Assembly: GCA_900316075.1 (NCBI GenBank)
Contig: ONBT01000013.1
Location: 1-52,977, forward strand
DNA: 52,977 bases
Source: an uncultured Lachnospiraceae bacterium
Lineage (GTDB): Bacteria > Bacillota > Clostridia > Lachnospirales > Lachnospiraceae
Direction: 5' to 3'
Shown: positions 33,560 through 42,461 of the stretch, one piece after another
How the letters are laid out: each line of letters opens with the position of its first letter
Position numbering within the stretch: the stretch's first letter is position 1
Translations under genes and position numbers: made by a program
Notes under the pieces: model-generated
Databases searched by the model: none
The model's input: only the letters and a program-made list of their open reading frames with translations
Told to the model about the DNA's origin: nothing

Positions 33560-34621
33560 TTACACCAGCTGGTGAATTTTGATGACGTTCGGCTTGTCCA
33601 CCTTGACCGGAGCATTCATCATCAGGGCATAGCCCTTTTCATAATCGATCAGGAAGGAGCGTATTTCATTCGTATCGTGGTTCAGGGTCACGTAATATTT
33701 GTCTCCCGGCAGAACAACCAGAGACTTAGGGAAATCGCCGGAAACAGGAGTCTCCCAGGCATAGGAAAGCGTCCCGTCCTCAGGATTCCGTTTTAAGAAA
33801 GTCACCTGGTTTGCCGCATCGATTGTCACCAGAATGTAGTTTTCCGCCTTGTTCAGCTTGAAGCAGGAGGATTCCGCCATCGGGAAGTCACCGTCCAGAA
33901 CGCTCAGAGACTGAATCATTTTGAACTGGGGTTCATCATCCACATCTTCATAGGTATAGACAGCCATCTCATTGTTCAGCTGGGTCAGAACATAGAGGAA
34001 CTTTCCATCTGCCGAGAAACCCATCGCCCGGGGGCCGGCATCCAGCTCACAGCGGATGATGTCCTCAAGTTTCAGGTTTCCGTTCTTGTAGTCAATCCGG
34101 TAGACCTTGATCTGATTGAGACCCAGATCAGCCGCCAGCAGGTACTTCTCATCCGGGGACAGCTTGACGGAAGTGACCTTGGGGTGATCCAGCCGATGCT
34201 CGCTTGTGGAAATGACCACACCCTGATGAAAGATGCCACAGGCGATATCCCCGATGGAGCCGTCGGGATTCAGGCGCATCATCGTGACCCGCCCGTCATG
34301 GTAGCCCCCGACGAAAAGGTATCTCCTCTGGGAGTCTACCTCCACGTAGCAGCCCCGCATACCGCCGATCCACTGCTGGTTGATCTTCGTCAGGTCCCCG
34401 TTTTCATCAATAGAGAAGGCGGCCACACCCTCGTCCGCGATGGAATAGAGGAACTTTCCGTCCTTTGAAATGCAGAGGTAGGAGGGATTGTTGATGGGGC
34501 AGACACTCCGCTCTGTCAGGATTCCCTTGTCCGGATCTACATCGTAGACATAGATTCCGACACTGTTCGCATGGGTGTACGTTCCCACATAAGCCACATA
34601 TTTTCCGGATTTCTTTCCCAT
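33560..34621 (-). CDS. Lactonase-type seven-bladed beta-propeller protein
   Basis: The 353-residue protein has repeated blades of about 45-50 residues (YLCISKDGKFLYSI, VKLSPDEKYLLAAD, MGFSADGKFLYVL, LNKAENYILV), as in the 6-phosphogluconolactonase (YbhE/Pgl, PF10282) family. It has no signal peptide. It may hydrolyse 6-phosphogluconolactone or another lactone, but no other pentose-phosphate gene is near. It starts one base after the U32 gene stop. Confidence 0.85.
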   Translation of the reverse strand: MGKKSGKYVAYVGTYTHANSVGIYVYDVDPDKGILTERSVCPINNPSYLCISKDGKFLYSIADEGVAAFSIDENGDLTKINQQWIGGMRGCYVEVDSQRRYLFVGGYHDGRVTMMRLNPDGSIGDIACGIFHQGVVISTSEHRLDHPKVTSVKLSPDEKYLLAADLGLNQIKVYRIDYKNGNLKLEDIIRCELDAGPRAMGFSADGKFLYVLTQLNNEMAVYTYEDVDDEPQFKMIQSLSVLDGDFPMAESSCFKLNKAENYILVTIDAANQVTFLKRNPEDGTLSYAWETPVSGDFPKSLVVLPGDKYYVTLNHDTNEIRSFLIDYEKGYALMMNAPVKVDKPNVIKIHQLV

Positions 34622-34622
34622 T

Positions 34623-35855
34623 TCATGTGCCTTCTTTCATTCTGAGGATATCGCCGGCTTCTGCCCCGGCGCCGGGTCCGATGTAGATGTCCTGCTTGGG
34701 ATGGGGAGCGGAAGTCATTTCGTTTCCGTCCTCATCGAGAAGCCGTGTGACTTCTACTATAACATTTTTCCCGTCGGGTTTCATTATTTCTATCGTGTCC
34801 CCGACGGAAAACTTGTTCTTCTGGGTGATGTGGATGAGTCCGTCCCGGTCCGTATCGAGCACGGTGCCCAGGTAGGTATACTTTTTGATGTAGGTATTGG
34901 AGTCATAGATCTGACTCTCATGGGTAGGCTTCCCGAAAAAGAAGCCGGTCGTGAACTGACGGAACGTGCACTCTTCTATAGTCTTCCTGTAGGTCTCCCG
35001 GTTGGCCTCATACTTCTCCCTCGACTCATAGAAGTCGTCAAGGGCCTTGCGGTAGGTCCTGGCCACGGTCGCCACATAGAGGGCGTTCTTCATCCGTCCT
35101 TCTACCTTCAGGGAATCGACCCCGGCATCGATGAGCTCCGGCAGATGGTCGATCATACAGAGGTCCTTGGAGTTGAAGATATAGGTCCCCCGCTCGTTCT
35201 CTTCGATCGGCAGGAACTCGCCCGGCCGTGTCTCCTCTGAAATATAGTACTTCCACCGGCAGGGGTGGGTGCACTCCCCGTGGTTCGCGTCCCGGCCCGT
35301 GAAGTAGTTCGAAAGCAGGCAGCGGCCCGAGTAGGAAATGCACATGGACCCGTGGACAAAGGTCTCGATTTCAAGGTCGTCCGGGATATGCTTTCTTATA
35401 TCCGCAATTTCTTCGATGGAAAGCTCCCGGGCCGTCACGACCCGCTTTGCCCCCAGGTCATGCCAGAAATTGAATGTCCCGTAGTTTGTATTATTTGCCT
35501 GGGTGGATATATGAATGTCGAGATTCGGGGCCACCCGCCGGGCCACATTGAAGAGGCCCGGGTCCGAAACCAATACGGCATCCGGCACCAGTTCCGAAAG
35601 TTCTCTGAAATAGTCCTCCGCCCCGACAAGGTCGGCGTTGTGGGCCAGAATATTGGCGGTCACATAGACCCTGACCCCACATCTATGAGCAAAAGCAATG
35701 CCCTCGGCCATCTCGTCATGGGTGAAATTTTCTGCCTTGGCCCTGAGGCCGTAGAAGTTTCCGCCCAGGTACACGGCGTCCGCCCCGTAGCGCACGGCCG
35801 TTTTCAGAACCGGCAGGGAAGACGCCGGCAGAAGAAGTTCGACTTTCTTTTTCAT
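34623..35855 (-). CDS. trhP: U32 peptidase-family tRNA hydroxylation protein (TrhP-like)
   Basis: The 410-residue protein starts MKKKVELLLPASSLPVLKTA with the YGADAVYLGG motif and contains the Cys-rich signature FVHGSMCISYSGRCLLSNYF ... CTHPCRWKY of the U32 family. Members act with prephenate in hydroxylating U34 of tRNA. I start at ATG 35855, one base after the methyltransferase stop; the 20 upstream residues are not conserved-looking. The methyltransferase beside it would complete 5-methoxyuridine. Confidence 0.87.
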   Translation of the reverse strand: MKKKVELLLPASSLPVLKTAVRYGADAVYLGGNFYGLRAKAENFTHDEMAEGIAFAHRCGVRVYVTANILAHNADLVGAEDYFRELSELVPDAVLVSDPGLFNVARRVAPNLDIHISTQANNTNYGTFNFWHDLGAKRVVTARELSIEEIADIRKHIPDDLEIETFVHGSMCISYSGRCLLSNYFTGRDANHGECTHPCRWKYYISEETRPGEFLPIEENERGTYIFNSKDLCMIDHLPELIDAGVDSLKVEGRMKNALYVATVARTYRKALDDFYESREKYEANRETYRKTIEECTFRQFTTGFFFGKPTHESQIYDSNTYIKKYTYLGTVLDTDRDGLIHITQKNKFSVGDTIEIMKPDGKNVIVEVTRLLDEDGNEMTSAPHPKQDIYIGPGAGAEAGDILRMKEGT

Positions 35856-35856
35856 A

Positions 35857-36495
35857 TCAATGTATCCGTTTGCTGACCAGGACCCCGTCTCCGGAATCGA
35901 TAAGGTCGGAGACAAAATCCGGGTCGTAAAAGACCGTTTCCAGATACTCCCGCATCCGCTCGTGGATGGTCCGGTCCCGCCGCTTCACAGCAAAACGGGA
36001 CTCGAGCAGGGTCCCTTCCTGTAAACAATTGTCCGTGACCAGGAGGCCGCCGGGGACAAGGAGCCGCTTCACTTCCTTGAAGTAGACCGGATACTGGCCC
36101 TTGGCCGCATCCATGAAGACAAAATCAAAGGGGCCGGTGAGGCCCTTCAGGGTCTCTGCCGCATCCCCTCTGATGAGTGAAATCCGCTCCGCAAGGCCCA
36201 GGGCCTCGAAATTGGTCTCGGCCCGGGCTGCCGCCCTTTCGTCCAGCTCCAACGTGGTGATTTTTACATTAGTATCAAGAAGCGCCATGAAGGAGGCAGA
36301 AAACCCCACGGCAGTACCGATTTCAAGAATCCGCCGCGGAGCCTGCATGGCTATGAGGATGCGGAGGAGATGCTGGGAATCCTTCCGGAGAACGGGAACG
36401 CCCTCCGTCCGGGCAGCCCGTTCAATCTCCACAAGTTCCGGAGGCAGGGGTGGCATCAATGTTGAAAGATATACATCCAGACGCTCTTTTTCCAT
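35857..36495 (-). CDS. trmR: SAM-dependent O-methyltransferase (TrmR-like)
   Basis: The 212-residue product belongs to the class I O-methyltransferase family 3 (motif I ILEIGTAVGFSASFMA; motif VFMDAAKGQYPVYF). In Bacillus the equivalent neighbour of U32 genes is TrmR, which methylates 5-hydroxyuridine-34 of tRNA; the tandem here supports that. ATG 36495 with GGGG nearby is the better start; the frame extends six codons upstream. An ATTAGT-family element lies inside (36262-36280). Confidence 0.87.
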   Translation of the reverse strand: MEKERLDVYLSTLMPPLPPELVEIERAARTEGVPVLRKDSQHLLRILIAMQAPRRILEIGTAVGFSASFMALLDTNVKITTLELDERAAARAETNFEALGLAERISLIRGDAAETLKGLTGPFDFVFMDAAKGQYPVYFKEVKRLLVPGGLLVTDNCLQEGTLLESRFAVKRRDRTIHERMREYLETVFYDPDFVSDLIDSGDGVLVSKRIH

Positions 36496-36532
36496 AAAAT
36501 CCCCGCCGTGCATATCTGCCGGTCGAAAAAAA

Positions 36533-38200
36533 TTATACTTCCATAATGATGGGCAGAATCATGGGCCGCCGCTCGGTCTCCTTCCAGACGAAGTCGGAAA
36601 GAGCGCCCTTCAGGCTGCTCTTGATCTGGGTCCAGTCCGTGACATTCTTTCGCTGAAGCTCGGAAATTTCGTCGTTCAAGACCTCCCGGGCCGCATCCAT
36701 CAGGTCCTCCGCCCCGCGCACATAGACGAAGCCACGGGAGACGATATCCGGACCCGAAAGCACGAGGCCGGTGCCGGACTGCATGGTCATGACGATGATG
36801 ATGATGCCGTCGTCCGCCAGCCGCTGCCGGTCCTTCAATACCACGGAACCCACGTCGCCGACCCCGAGGCCGTCGACCATGACAGAGCCCGCATGGACCT
36901 TCCCGGTAACTGCCGCCGACTGGTCATCCATGGAAAGGACGTCGCCGGAGGACAGGAGGAAGATGTGCTTGCTGTCATACCCCAAAGACTTTGCGATTTC
37001 CGCCCCGGCCCGAAGGTGCTTGTACTCCCCGTGCATGGGAATCGCGTACTTGGGCTTCACCAGGGAGTAGATGAGCTTGATTTCCTCCTGGCAGGCGTGG
37101 CCCGACACATGGACATCCTGGAAGATGACCTTGGCCCCCTTGTGGTAGAGCTCGTTGATGACCCGGGACACGGCCTTCTCGTTGCCCGGAATCGGGTGAG
37201 AGGAGAAGATGATCGTGTCGTTGGGCTTGATGCGGATCTTCTTGTGCATCCCAGACGCCATGCGGGACAGGGCCGCCATGGACTCGCCCTGGGAACCCGT
37301 CGTAATCAGGCAGGTCCGCTCGTCCGGGAAGTTCTTCAGCTCGTCCACGGTAATCAGGGTATTGGGCGGGATGCTGATGTAGCCGAGCTCGGTGGCGGTG
37401 TTGATGATGTTCACCATGGAGCGGCCTTCGATCACGCACTTGCGCCCGTACTTGTGGGCGGAATTGATGATCTGCTGAACCCGGTCCACATTGGATGCGA
37501 AGGTCGCAATGATGATCCGGGTGTCCGTATTGTCCGCAAAGATATTGTCGAAGGTCCTTCCGACCGTGCGCTCGGACTGGGTGAATCCGGGCCGCTCCGC
37601 GTTCGTCGAATCGCAGCAGAGGGCCAAAACCCCCTTCTTCCCGATTTCGGCAAAACGCTGCAGGTCAATCTGGTCTCCGAAGACAGGCGTGTAATCGACC
37701 TTGAAGTCGCCGGTATGGATGACCGTCCCGGCCGGAGAATAGATGGCCAGGGCCGCTGCATCCTGAATCGAGTGATTTGTCTTAATGAACTCTACCCGGA
37801 AACAGCCCGCGTTGATGGACTGACCGAAGGAAACCACCTTGCGGCGGACCTTCGTCATCATATTTTTCTCTTCGAGCTTGTGCTCAATGATGCCCATGGT
37901 AAGCTTCGTGGCATAGAGGGGCACCGACAGCTGGTTCAGGACATAGGGAATCGCCCCGATATGGTCTTCATGTCCGTGGGTGATGAAAATGCCCTTGACC
38001 TTGTCTTCATTCTCGATCAGAAAGGAAATATCGGGTATGACAAGGTCGACCCCCGGCATGTCGTCCTCGGGGAACGCCATTCCGCAGTCAACGACGATGA
38101 TACTGTCGCCGTAGCAGAAAGCTGTCATATTCATTCCGATGAGTTCAACGCCGCCCAGGGGAATGATCTGCAGCTTCTCTTTAGTTTTTTTCTTACTCAC
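36533..38200 (-). CDS. rnjA: Ribonuclease J
   Basis: Metallo-beta-lactamase/beta-CASP nuclease with 5'-exo and endo activity in mRNA turnover. The 555-residue product has the zinc motif THGHEDHIGAIPYVL, the beta-CASP region ending in the HVSGHA motif, and the C-terminal domain. It starts with GTG, preceded by GGAGG, and is directly adjacent to the DUF1292 gene. The family length is normal. This could be RNase J1 or J2; no paralogue is visible here. Confidence 0.96.
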   Translation of the reverse strand: MSKKKTKEKLQIIPLGGVELIGMNMTAFCYGDSIIVVDCGMAFPEDDMPGVDLVIPDISFLIENEDKVKGIFITHGHEDHIGAIPYVLNQLSVPLYATKLTMGIIEHKLEEKNMMTKVRRKVVSFGQSINAGCFRVEFIKTNHSIQDAAALAIYSPAGTVIHTGDFKVDYTPVFGDQIDLQRFAEIGKKGVLALCCDSTNAERPGFTQSERTVGRTFDNIFADNTDTRIIIATFASNVDRVQQIINSAHKYGRKCVIEGRSMVNIINTATELGYISIPPNTLITVDELKNFPDERTCLITTGSQGESMAALSRMASGMHKKIRIKPNDTIIFSSHPIPGNEKAVSRVINELYHKGAKVIFQDVHVSGHACQEEIKLIYSLVKPKYAIPMHGEYKHLRAGAEIAKSLGYDSKHIFLLSSGDVLSMDDQSAAVTGKVHAGSVMVDGLGVGDVGSVVLKDRQRLADDGIIIIVMTMQSGTGLVLSGPDIVSRGFVYVRGAEDLMDAAREVLNDEISELQRKNVTDWTQIKSSLKGALSDFVWKETERRPMILPIIMEV

Positions 38201-38497
38201 TTAAAAAACAACCTCCGTATCGTCCAAAAGTTCTGCGAAAACCTTGCCGATTGCGGAAAGCTCATCCTCATCCGTGACAGTTTCATAGAGAACGCTTGAA
38301 TCCTCGTCCCTGATCTCACGCAGAATCAGGACCTCGAACTCGGCCTCTTCCTCCTCCCCGGCCTCCTCAAAAGAGTCATCCGTCGTCACCAGAAGATAGT
38401 GCTTTCCTCCAATCTCGGTTTCTTCTATCACATACGCGGGTACCTCTTCGCCGGTCTCCGCGTCTGTAAGCATAATTGTGGTATCGTTAGTTTCCAT
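38201..38497 (-). CDS. DUF1292 family protein
   Basis: A 98-residue acidic protein with MLTDAETGEEVPAYVIEETEIGGKHYLLV, typical of DUF1292 (YrzB-like). No catalytic residues are known. It overlaps ruvX by 11 bases and is followed directly by the RNase J gene, an arrangement seen widely in Firmicutes with ireB and ruvX. Confidence 0.93.
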   Translation of the reverse strand: METNDTTIMLTDAETGEEVPAYVIEETEIGGKHYLLVTTDDSFEEAGEEEEAEFEVLILREIRDEDSSVLYETVTDEDELSAIGKVFAELLDDTEVVF

Positions 38498-38924
38498 TAC
38501 TAATATTCTTCTCCCGGTCCATGTAGGACTGAAGGATCAGCATGGCTGCGATTTCATCGACATATTTCTTGTGGTCGCTCTGCCCGGTCTCATTCATAGT
38601 CCGGTCGGAAATCACGGTCGTATAGCGTTCGTCCTGAAACTCCATCGGAAGGTCCGTACGTGTCGCAAGGCCGTCCGCAAATTCCCGGGTCACCCGGCAG
38701 CGTTCGCCTTCGGTTCCATCCAGTTCCACGGGCAGGCCGATGACTATCTTCCCTACCTCATACTCCCCGATGAGCTCCACAATCCTGGCATAGGTCTTCC
38801 GGAGCTTCGTGGGCTTTTCCCTGCGGATAATCTCCACTCCCTGGGCCGTAATTCCCAGGGCGTCTGAAACGGCCACACCGACGGTCTTGTTCCCGAAGTC
38901 GAGGCCCAGCAGTCTTTCACTCAT
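38487..38924 (-). CDS. ruvX: Holliday-junction resolvase-like protein RuvX/YqgF
   Basis: A 145-residue RNase H-fold nuclease involved in rRNA processing and possibly Holliday-junction cleavage. It has the LGLDFGNKTVGVAVSD start with the first catalytic aspartate, GLPVELDGTEGE, and the QDERYTT motif. The carboxyl end overlaps the DUF1292 start; the overlap contains an ATTAGT-family element (38497-38508). Confidence 0.95.
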   Translation of the reverse strand: MSERLLGLDFGNKTVGVAVSDALGITAQGVEIIRREKPTKLRKTYARIVELIGEYEVGKIVIGLPVELDGTEGERCRVTREFADGLATRTDLPMEFQDERYTTVISDRTMNETGQSDHKKYVDEIAAMLILQSYMDREKNISNGN

Positions 38925-39008
38925 ACATATCTCCCGTCAGCTTTTTCTGCTGATACCCCACCCCGAGTTTCTGCCGATATTTCCAGCCGAAGAAAACGGG
39001 CACAGCTA

Positions 39009-39284
39009 TCAGCCCCTCCGGTTCCAGGCCTCGCCATTAATATATTCGCGAAGGAGCTCCTCAACGAGCTCGTCCCGCTCGACCTTCATGATCAGGGACC
39101 GGGCATTGTTGTGGCTCGTGATGAAGGTAGGATCCCCGGACATGATGTAGCCGACAATCTGGTTCACGGGATTGTAGCCCTTCTCGGAAAGGGCGTCATA
39201 GACCGTATGAATGATGTCCTTGACGCCGACGGAATTCTCAGACTCGACCTTGAAGTATTGGGTATTCGAAAGATCACTGTTCAT
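39009..39284 (-). CDS. ireB: IreB family regulatory phosphoprotein
   Basis: The 91-residue product starts MNSDLSNTQYFKV and matches the IreB/DUF965 family, a phosphoprotein target of the PASTA-domain kinase IreK in enterococci. The threonine near the start is the likely phosphorylation site, by analogy. I use ATG 39284 because an AGAGGA ribosome site precedes it. It belongs with ruvX and the DUF1292 gene. Confidence 0.93.
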   Translation of the reverse strand: MNSDLSNTQYFKVESENSVGVKDIIHTVYDALSEKGYNPVNQIVGYIMSGDPTFITSHNNARSLIMKVERDELVEELLREYINGEAWNRRG

Positions 39285-39378
39285 GACATTTCCTCTGAAA
39301 AGCAAACCGAAATTCGTCTAGAATATTATACAGAAATCGTATCAGAATGTAAACCGCAGGTAAAAGCAGCCAGCGTAC

Positions 39379-40767
39379 CTATAGAAATACCGGCGTCCCG
39401 AGCAGGGTCTTGTCATCCAAAAAGCCCTGTACCTGAACCGGAACCGTAAGGCCAATCAGATTTGCTCCCATTCCGGCTCTGCCAGCTTCCTCCCTCAGGC
39501 TTTCCATAGGGATTGCCACCCTCAGATACTCCTTGCTGTAACCAGCCACATAAGGGTTCCCCGCAATGGTCTCCCTCTCCTCTGTGAGCACGGAGACCGC
39601 CTTCCCGATGAAGGAGCCCATATAGGCCTTCTTATATTCCTTCTGCTGGTCTATCAGGCGGTTGACCCGCTCCGATTTCACGGCCTTGGAAAGCTGACCG
39701 GGCATCTTCGCTGCCCTTGTGCCTTCCCTCGACGAAAATGGAAATACGTGGATTTCATAAAAGCCGATTTCCCGGGCAAAGGCCAGGGTCTCTTCAAATT
39801 CCTCTTCCATCTCCCCGGGAAAGCCGCAGATGATGTCGGTCGTAATGGCCGGATTGCCGAAGTACTTCCGCAGATATCCCACGGAAGCCGCAAACTCTTC
39901 CGTCGTGTAGTGGCGGTTCATGCGGGAAAGGACCGTATCCGAGCCGGACTGCAGGGACATATGAAACTGGGGACAGATTTCCTGTTTCATGGAAAGCCGC
40001 TTGGCAAAGTCCTCCGTCACCGTCACGGGTTCCAGGGAGCCAAGGCGCACCCGCTCGATTCCGGGCACGTCACAGAGCTTCTCCAGGAGGTCGGTAAGGG
40101 ATGCCCCGTCGTCCGCCCCCTGGAAGGAGCCGATATGGATGCCGGTCACCACGGCTTCCTTCAGGCCCCGGTCAGAAAGGCCCCGGGCTTCTTTCAGGAT
40201 GTCTGCCGTCGTCCGGGACCTCGACCTTCCCCGGGCATAGGGAATCAGGCAGTAGGAACAGAAGCGGTCGCAGCCGTCCTGAATCTTCAGGAAGCCGGAA
40301 GTCCGATTGAGGCTCTCTGCATCGTCGGAGGGAGCCCCCATCTCCTCGAAGGAAAGGCCGTGTTCATTGATGTCGATGACGTCCTCTACGGTCTTTTGGC
40401 CGGAAAGGAAGTCTTCGATTTTCTCCGGCAGAGCCGTCTTTTCATTGTTCCCCAGGAGAATATCCGCCCCGGTTTCAGAAAGGACCTTCTCCACTCCGTC
40501 CTTTGCCACAGCCGTCTGCACGAAGCAGCCGGCCGCCACGACGACAGCCTCCGGATTCAGTCTCCTGGCCCGATGCAGCATCTGCCGGGACTTCTGGTCG
40601 GCCACTGCCGTCACGGTGCATGTATTAATGACATAGACGTCGGCCTTTTCGGTAAAGGGGACGATATCGTATCCGGCTTCCGAAAGGGCCCGCTTCATGC
40701 GCTCCGTCTCGTATTCATTTACCTTGCAGCCGAGATTGTGCAGGGCGGCTGTTTTTTTATTATTCAT
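39379..40767 (-). CDS. mtaB: tRNA t6A methylthiotransferase MtaB
   Basis: Radical-SAM enzyme that adds a methylthio group to t6A37. The 462-residue protein has the N-terminal LGCKVNEYETERM domain with three cluster cysteines, the radical-SAM motif CDRFCSYCLIPYARG, and a TRAM-like C-terminal end. Length is normal. It is divergently oriented to the HPr-like gene, with 176 bases between. Confidence 0.96.
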   Translation of the reverse strand: MNNKKTAALHNLGCKVNEYETERMKRALSEAGYDIVPFTEKADVYVINTCTVTAVADQKSRQMLHRARRLNPEAVVVAAGCFVQTAVAKDGVEKVLSETGADILLGNNEKTALPEKIEDFLSGQKTVEDVIDINEHGLSFEEMGAPSDDAESLNRTSGFLKIQDGCDRFCSYCLIPYARGRSRSRTTADILKEARGLSDRGLKEAVVTGIHIGSFQGADDGASLTDLLEKLCDVPGIERVRLGSLEPVTVTEDFAKRLSMKQEICPQFHMSLQSGSDTVLSRMNRHYTTEEFAASVGYLRKYFGNPAITTDIICGFPGEMEEEFEETLAFAREIGFYEIHVFPFSSREGTRAAKMPGQLSKAVKSERVNRLIDQQKEYKKAYMGSFIGKAVSVLTEERETIAGNPYVAGYSKEYLRVAIPMESLREEAGRAGMGANLIGLTVPVQVQGFLDDKTLLGTPVFL

Positions 40768-40816
40768 AAATCTTTGTCAAAATTAGATAAAAGATGAGTC
40801 AAATCTTGCCTTGTGA

Positions 40817-40845
40817 TTGACTTTTTTGAGCGTTTGAAATAAGAT
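40817..40845 (+). promoter_or_regulatory. Promoter of the HPr-like gene
   Basis: TTGACT (40817-40822), 17 bases, TAAGAT (40840-40845) on plus. Initiation near 40852 gives a leader of about 90 bases. The leader carries an imperfect long inverted repeat beginning TTGACTG (40872) and ending CAGTCAA (40914). Confidence 0.65.
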
Positions 40846-40871
40846 GACATCGTAAGTTCGGGGAAACAAAA

Positions 40872-40914
40872 TTGACTGCCGGACCGGCAGAAAACAGTCC
40901 GTCTGGTCAGTCAA
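40872..40914 (+). repeat. Imperfect inverted repeat in the HPr-like leader
   Basis: Arms TTGACTG and CAGTCAA are perfect; the inner part (GCCGGACCGGCAG against CTGTCCGTCTGGTC) pairs partly. It may form an RNA structure in the leader just before the GGAGG at 40931. Confidence 0.35.
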
Positions 40915-40943
40915 AGCATTCAGCAAATTGGGAGGTACTCCAA

Positions 40944-41171
40944 ATGAAAAAAGTTTCTATTTCACTCAATTCCATCGACAAGGTAAAGAGCTTCGTCAAT
41001 ACCATCACGAAGTTCGATTCCGACTTCGACCTGATCTCCGGCCGCTACGTGATAGACGCCAAATCCATTATGGGAATCTTCTCCCTGGATCTGTCCCAGC
41101 CCATCGAGCTGACCATCCATGCAGATGATGACGCAGCCATCCTCGAGGCCATCAAGCCTTACCTCGTTTGA
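40944..41171 (+). CDS. HPr-like protein without the active-site histidine
   Basis: The only plus-strand gene. The 75-residue protein has the HPr/Crh length and fold pattern, including DAKSIMGIFSLDLSQPIELTI, which keeps the regulatory serine (Ser-46 equivalent, in KSIMG). The region where HPr has the phosphorylated histidine (GIHARPA) reads SIDKVKSFVNTI here, with no histidine. It therefore cannot be a normal PTS phosphocarrier and may be a Crh-like regulator. GGAGG lies 8 bases before the ATG. Confidence 0.87.
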   Translation: MKKVSISLNSIDKVKSFVNTITKFDSDFDLISGRYVIDAKSIMGIFSLDLSQPIELTIHADDDAAILEAIKPYLV

Positions 41172-41192
41172 TCGATAGTTGATTGAACCTTT

Positions 41193-41227
41193 CGCCCGCC
41201 AGGCAAATCGCCCGGCGGGCTTTTTTT
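41193..41227 (+). terminator. Intrinsic terminator of the HPr-like gene
   Basis: GCCCGCC (41194-41200) and GGCGGGC (41214-41220) form a perfect 7-bp stem, followed by seven Ts. It is oriented for plus-strand transcription. Confidence 0.9.
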
Positions 41228-41253
41228 GCGCTCAATTTTCAGGAAAAGTCATG

Positions 41254-41269
41254 TATACGCAATGCGTAT
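41254..41269. repeat. TACGCA-A-TGCGTA palindrome, copy 2
   Basis: A perfect 13-bp palindrome (41256-41268) between the HPr terminator and the thiI stop. Fourteen bases are shared with the copy at 32282-32295. Confidence 0.4.
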
Positions 41270-41278
41270 TTTCAGTGC

Positions 41279-42460
41279 TCAATCAATCCGGATCACTTCC
41301 GTGGTATCAATGGCCGTCTGATACAGGTCTTCAATCTGACCGACCAGAGCCTGCTCGTCTGATTCAATAATATCGAGCTTGGGCTTGGTCACCGGGTGCT
41401 TGGCGACAAAGATTGTGCAGCAGTCCTGATAGGGAAGAATGGAAGTCTCGTAGGTCCCGATTTTCAGGGACTCGTCGATAATCTCCTGCTTGTCCCAGGC
41501 AATCAGGGGCCGGTAGACCGGAAGCTTCGTGACGGCCGCATCGGTACAGGCAAGGGACTGCATGGTCTGGGAAGCCACCTGCCCGATGGATTCGCCGGTG
41601 ACCAGGCCCATATCCCCGTCCTCGAGGGCGAAGTGCTCCGCAATCTTCATCATGTAGCGGCGCATGATAATCGTAAGCTCGTCGTGGGGACAGCAGTCCA
41701 ATATCTTCATCTGGATGTCCGTGAAGTTTACGATATGAAGGCGGATGGGGCCCGTGTATTTCGATATTATTTTTGCGAGATCGATGACCTTGTTCTTCGC
41801 ACGCTCGGAGGTGTAGGGCGGAGCGTGGAAGTAGACCGCATCAATCGTAACGCCCCGCTTGGCGATCCGGTAGCCGGCCACCGGGGAATCGATGCCGCCG
41901 GACAAAAGGAGCATGGCCCGGCCGGACGTGCCCAGGGGCAGACCGCCGAGACCTTCATACACTTTCGAATAGAGGGAAATCTTCCCCCGGATTTCCACGT
42001 GGATGACCACGTCGGGATTGTGGACGTCGACTTTCAGATCCGGGAAGGCATCGAGGATGTCTCCGCCCAGGTCCGCCGCCAGTTCCATGGAATCCTTGGG
42101 ATAGTCCTTCCGACCCCGCCGACAGGCCACCTTGAAGGTGAAGTCCTTTTTGTCATAGGCCTTGTCGATGAAGTCGATGACCCGCTTCGAAAGATCCTCG
42201 TAGCCATTATCGGAAAGCAGCACTACCGGGCAGATCTGTACGAGACCGAAGACCGATTTCACGGCATCGAGGGCATTATCATAGTCGAAGTCCCCTTCCG
42301 CCTCCACGTAGATGCGGCCGTTCGGACGGGTGACTTTGAACTTGCCATCCACCCGTTTCAGGGCCCGCTCCACGTCCCGCACCAGTGCCTCTTCAAAGAG
42401 GTAGCGGTTCTTGCCCTTGACGCCGATTTCGCCGTATTTCAGTAAGAATGCGTGATACAT
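41279..42460 (-). CDS. thiI: tRNA 4-thiouridylase ThiI
   Basis: Makes 4-thiouridine at tRNA position 8 using sulfur from a cysteine desulfurase. The 393-residue protein has the ferredoxin-like and THUMP domains (about 1-165), the PP-loop SGGIDSPVAG, and the cysteine-containing motif PYQDCCTIF. It lacks the C-terminal rhodanese domain, as is usual in clostridia. It starts one base after the desulfurase gene. Confidence 0.96.
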   Translation of the reverse strand: MYHAFLLKYGEIGVKGKNRYLFEEALVRDVERALKRVDGKFKVTRPNGRIYVEAEGDFDYDNALDAVKSVFGLVQICPVVLLSDNGYEDLSKRVIDFIDKAYDKKDFTFKVACRRGRKDYPKDSMELAADLGGDILDAFPDLKVDVHNPDVVIHVEIRGKISLYSKVYEGLGGLPLGTSGRAMLLLSGGIDSPVAGYRIAKRGVTIDAVYFHAPPYTSERAKNKVIDLAKIISKYTGPIRLHIVNFTDIQMKILDCCPHDELTIIMRRYMMKIAEHFALEDGDMGLVTGESIGQVASQTMQSLACTDAAVTKLPVYRPLIAWDKQEIIDESLKIGTYETSILPYQDCCTIFVAKHPVTKPKLDIIESDEQALVGQIEDLYQTAIDTTEVIRID

Positions 42461-42461
42461 A

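Noticed and set aside
36101-38299. 732-codon open frame on plus
   Set aside because: It runs antisense across RNase J and the TrmR-like gene; the protein is rich in Asp, His, Gly and Leu without domain pattern.
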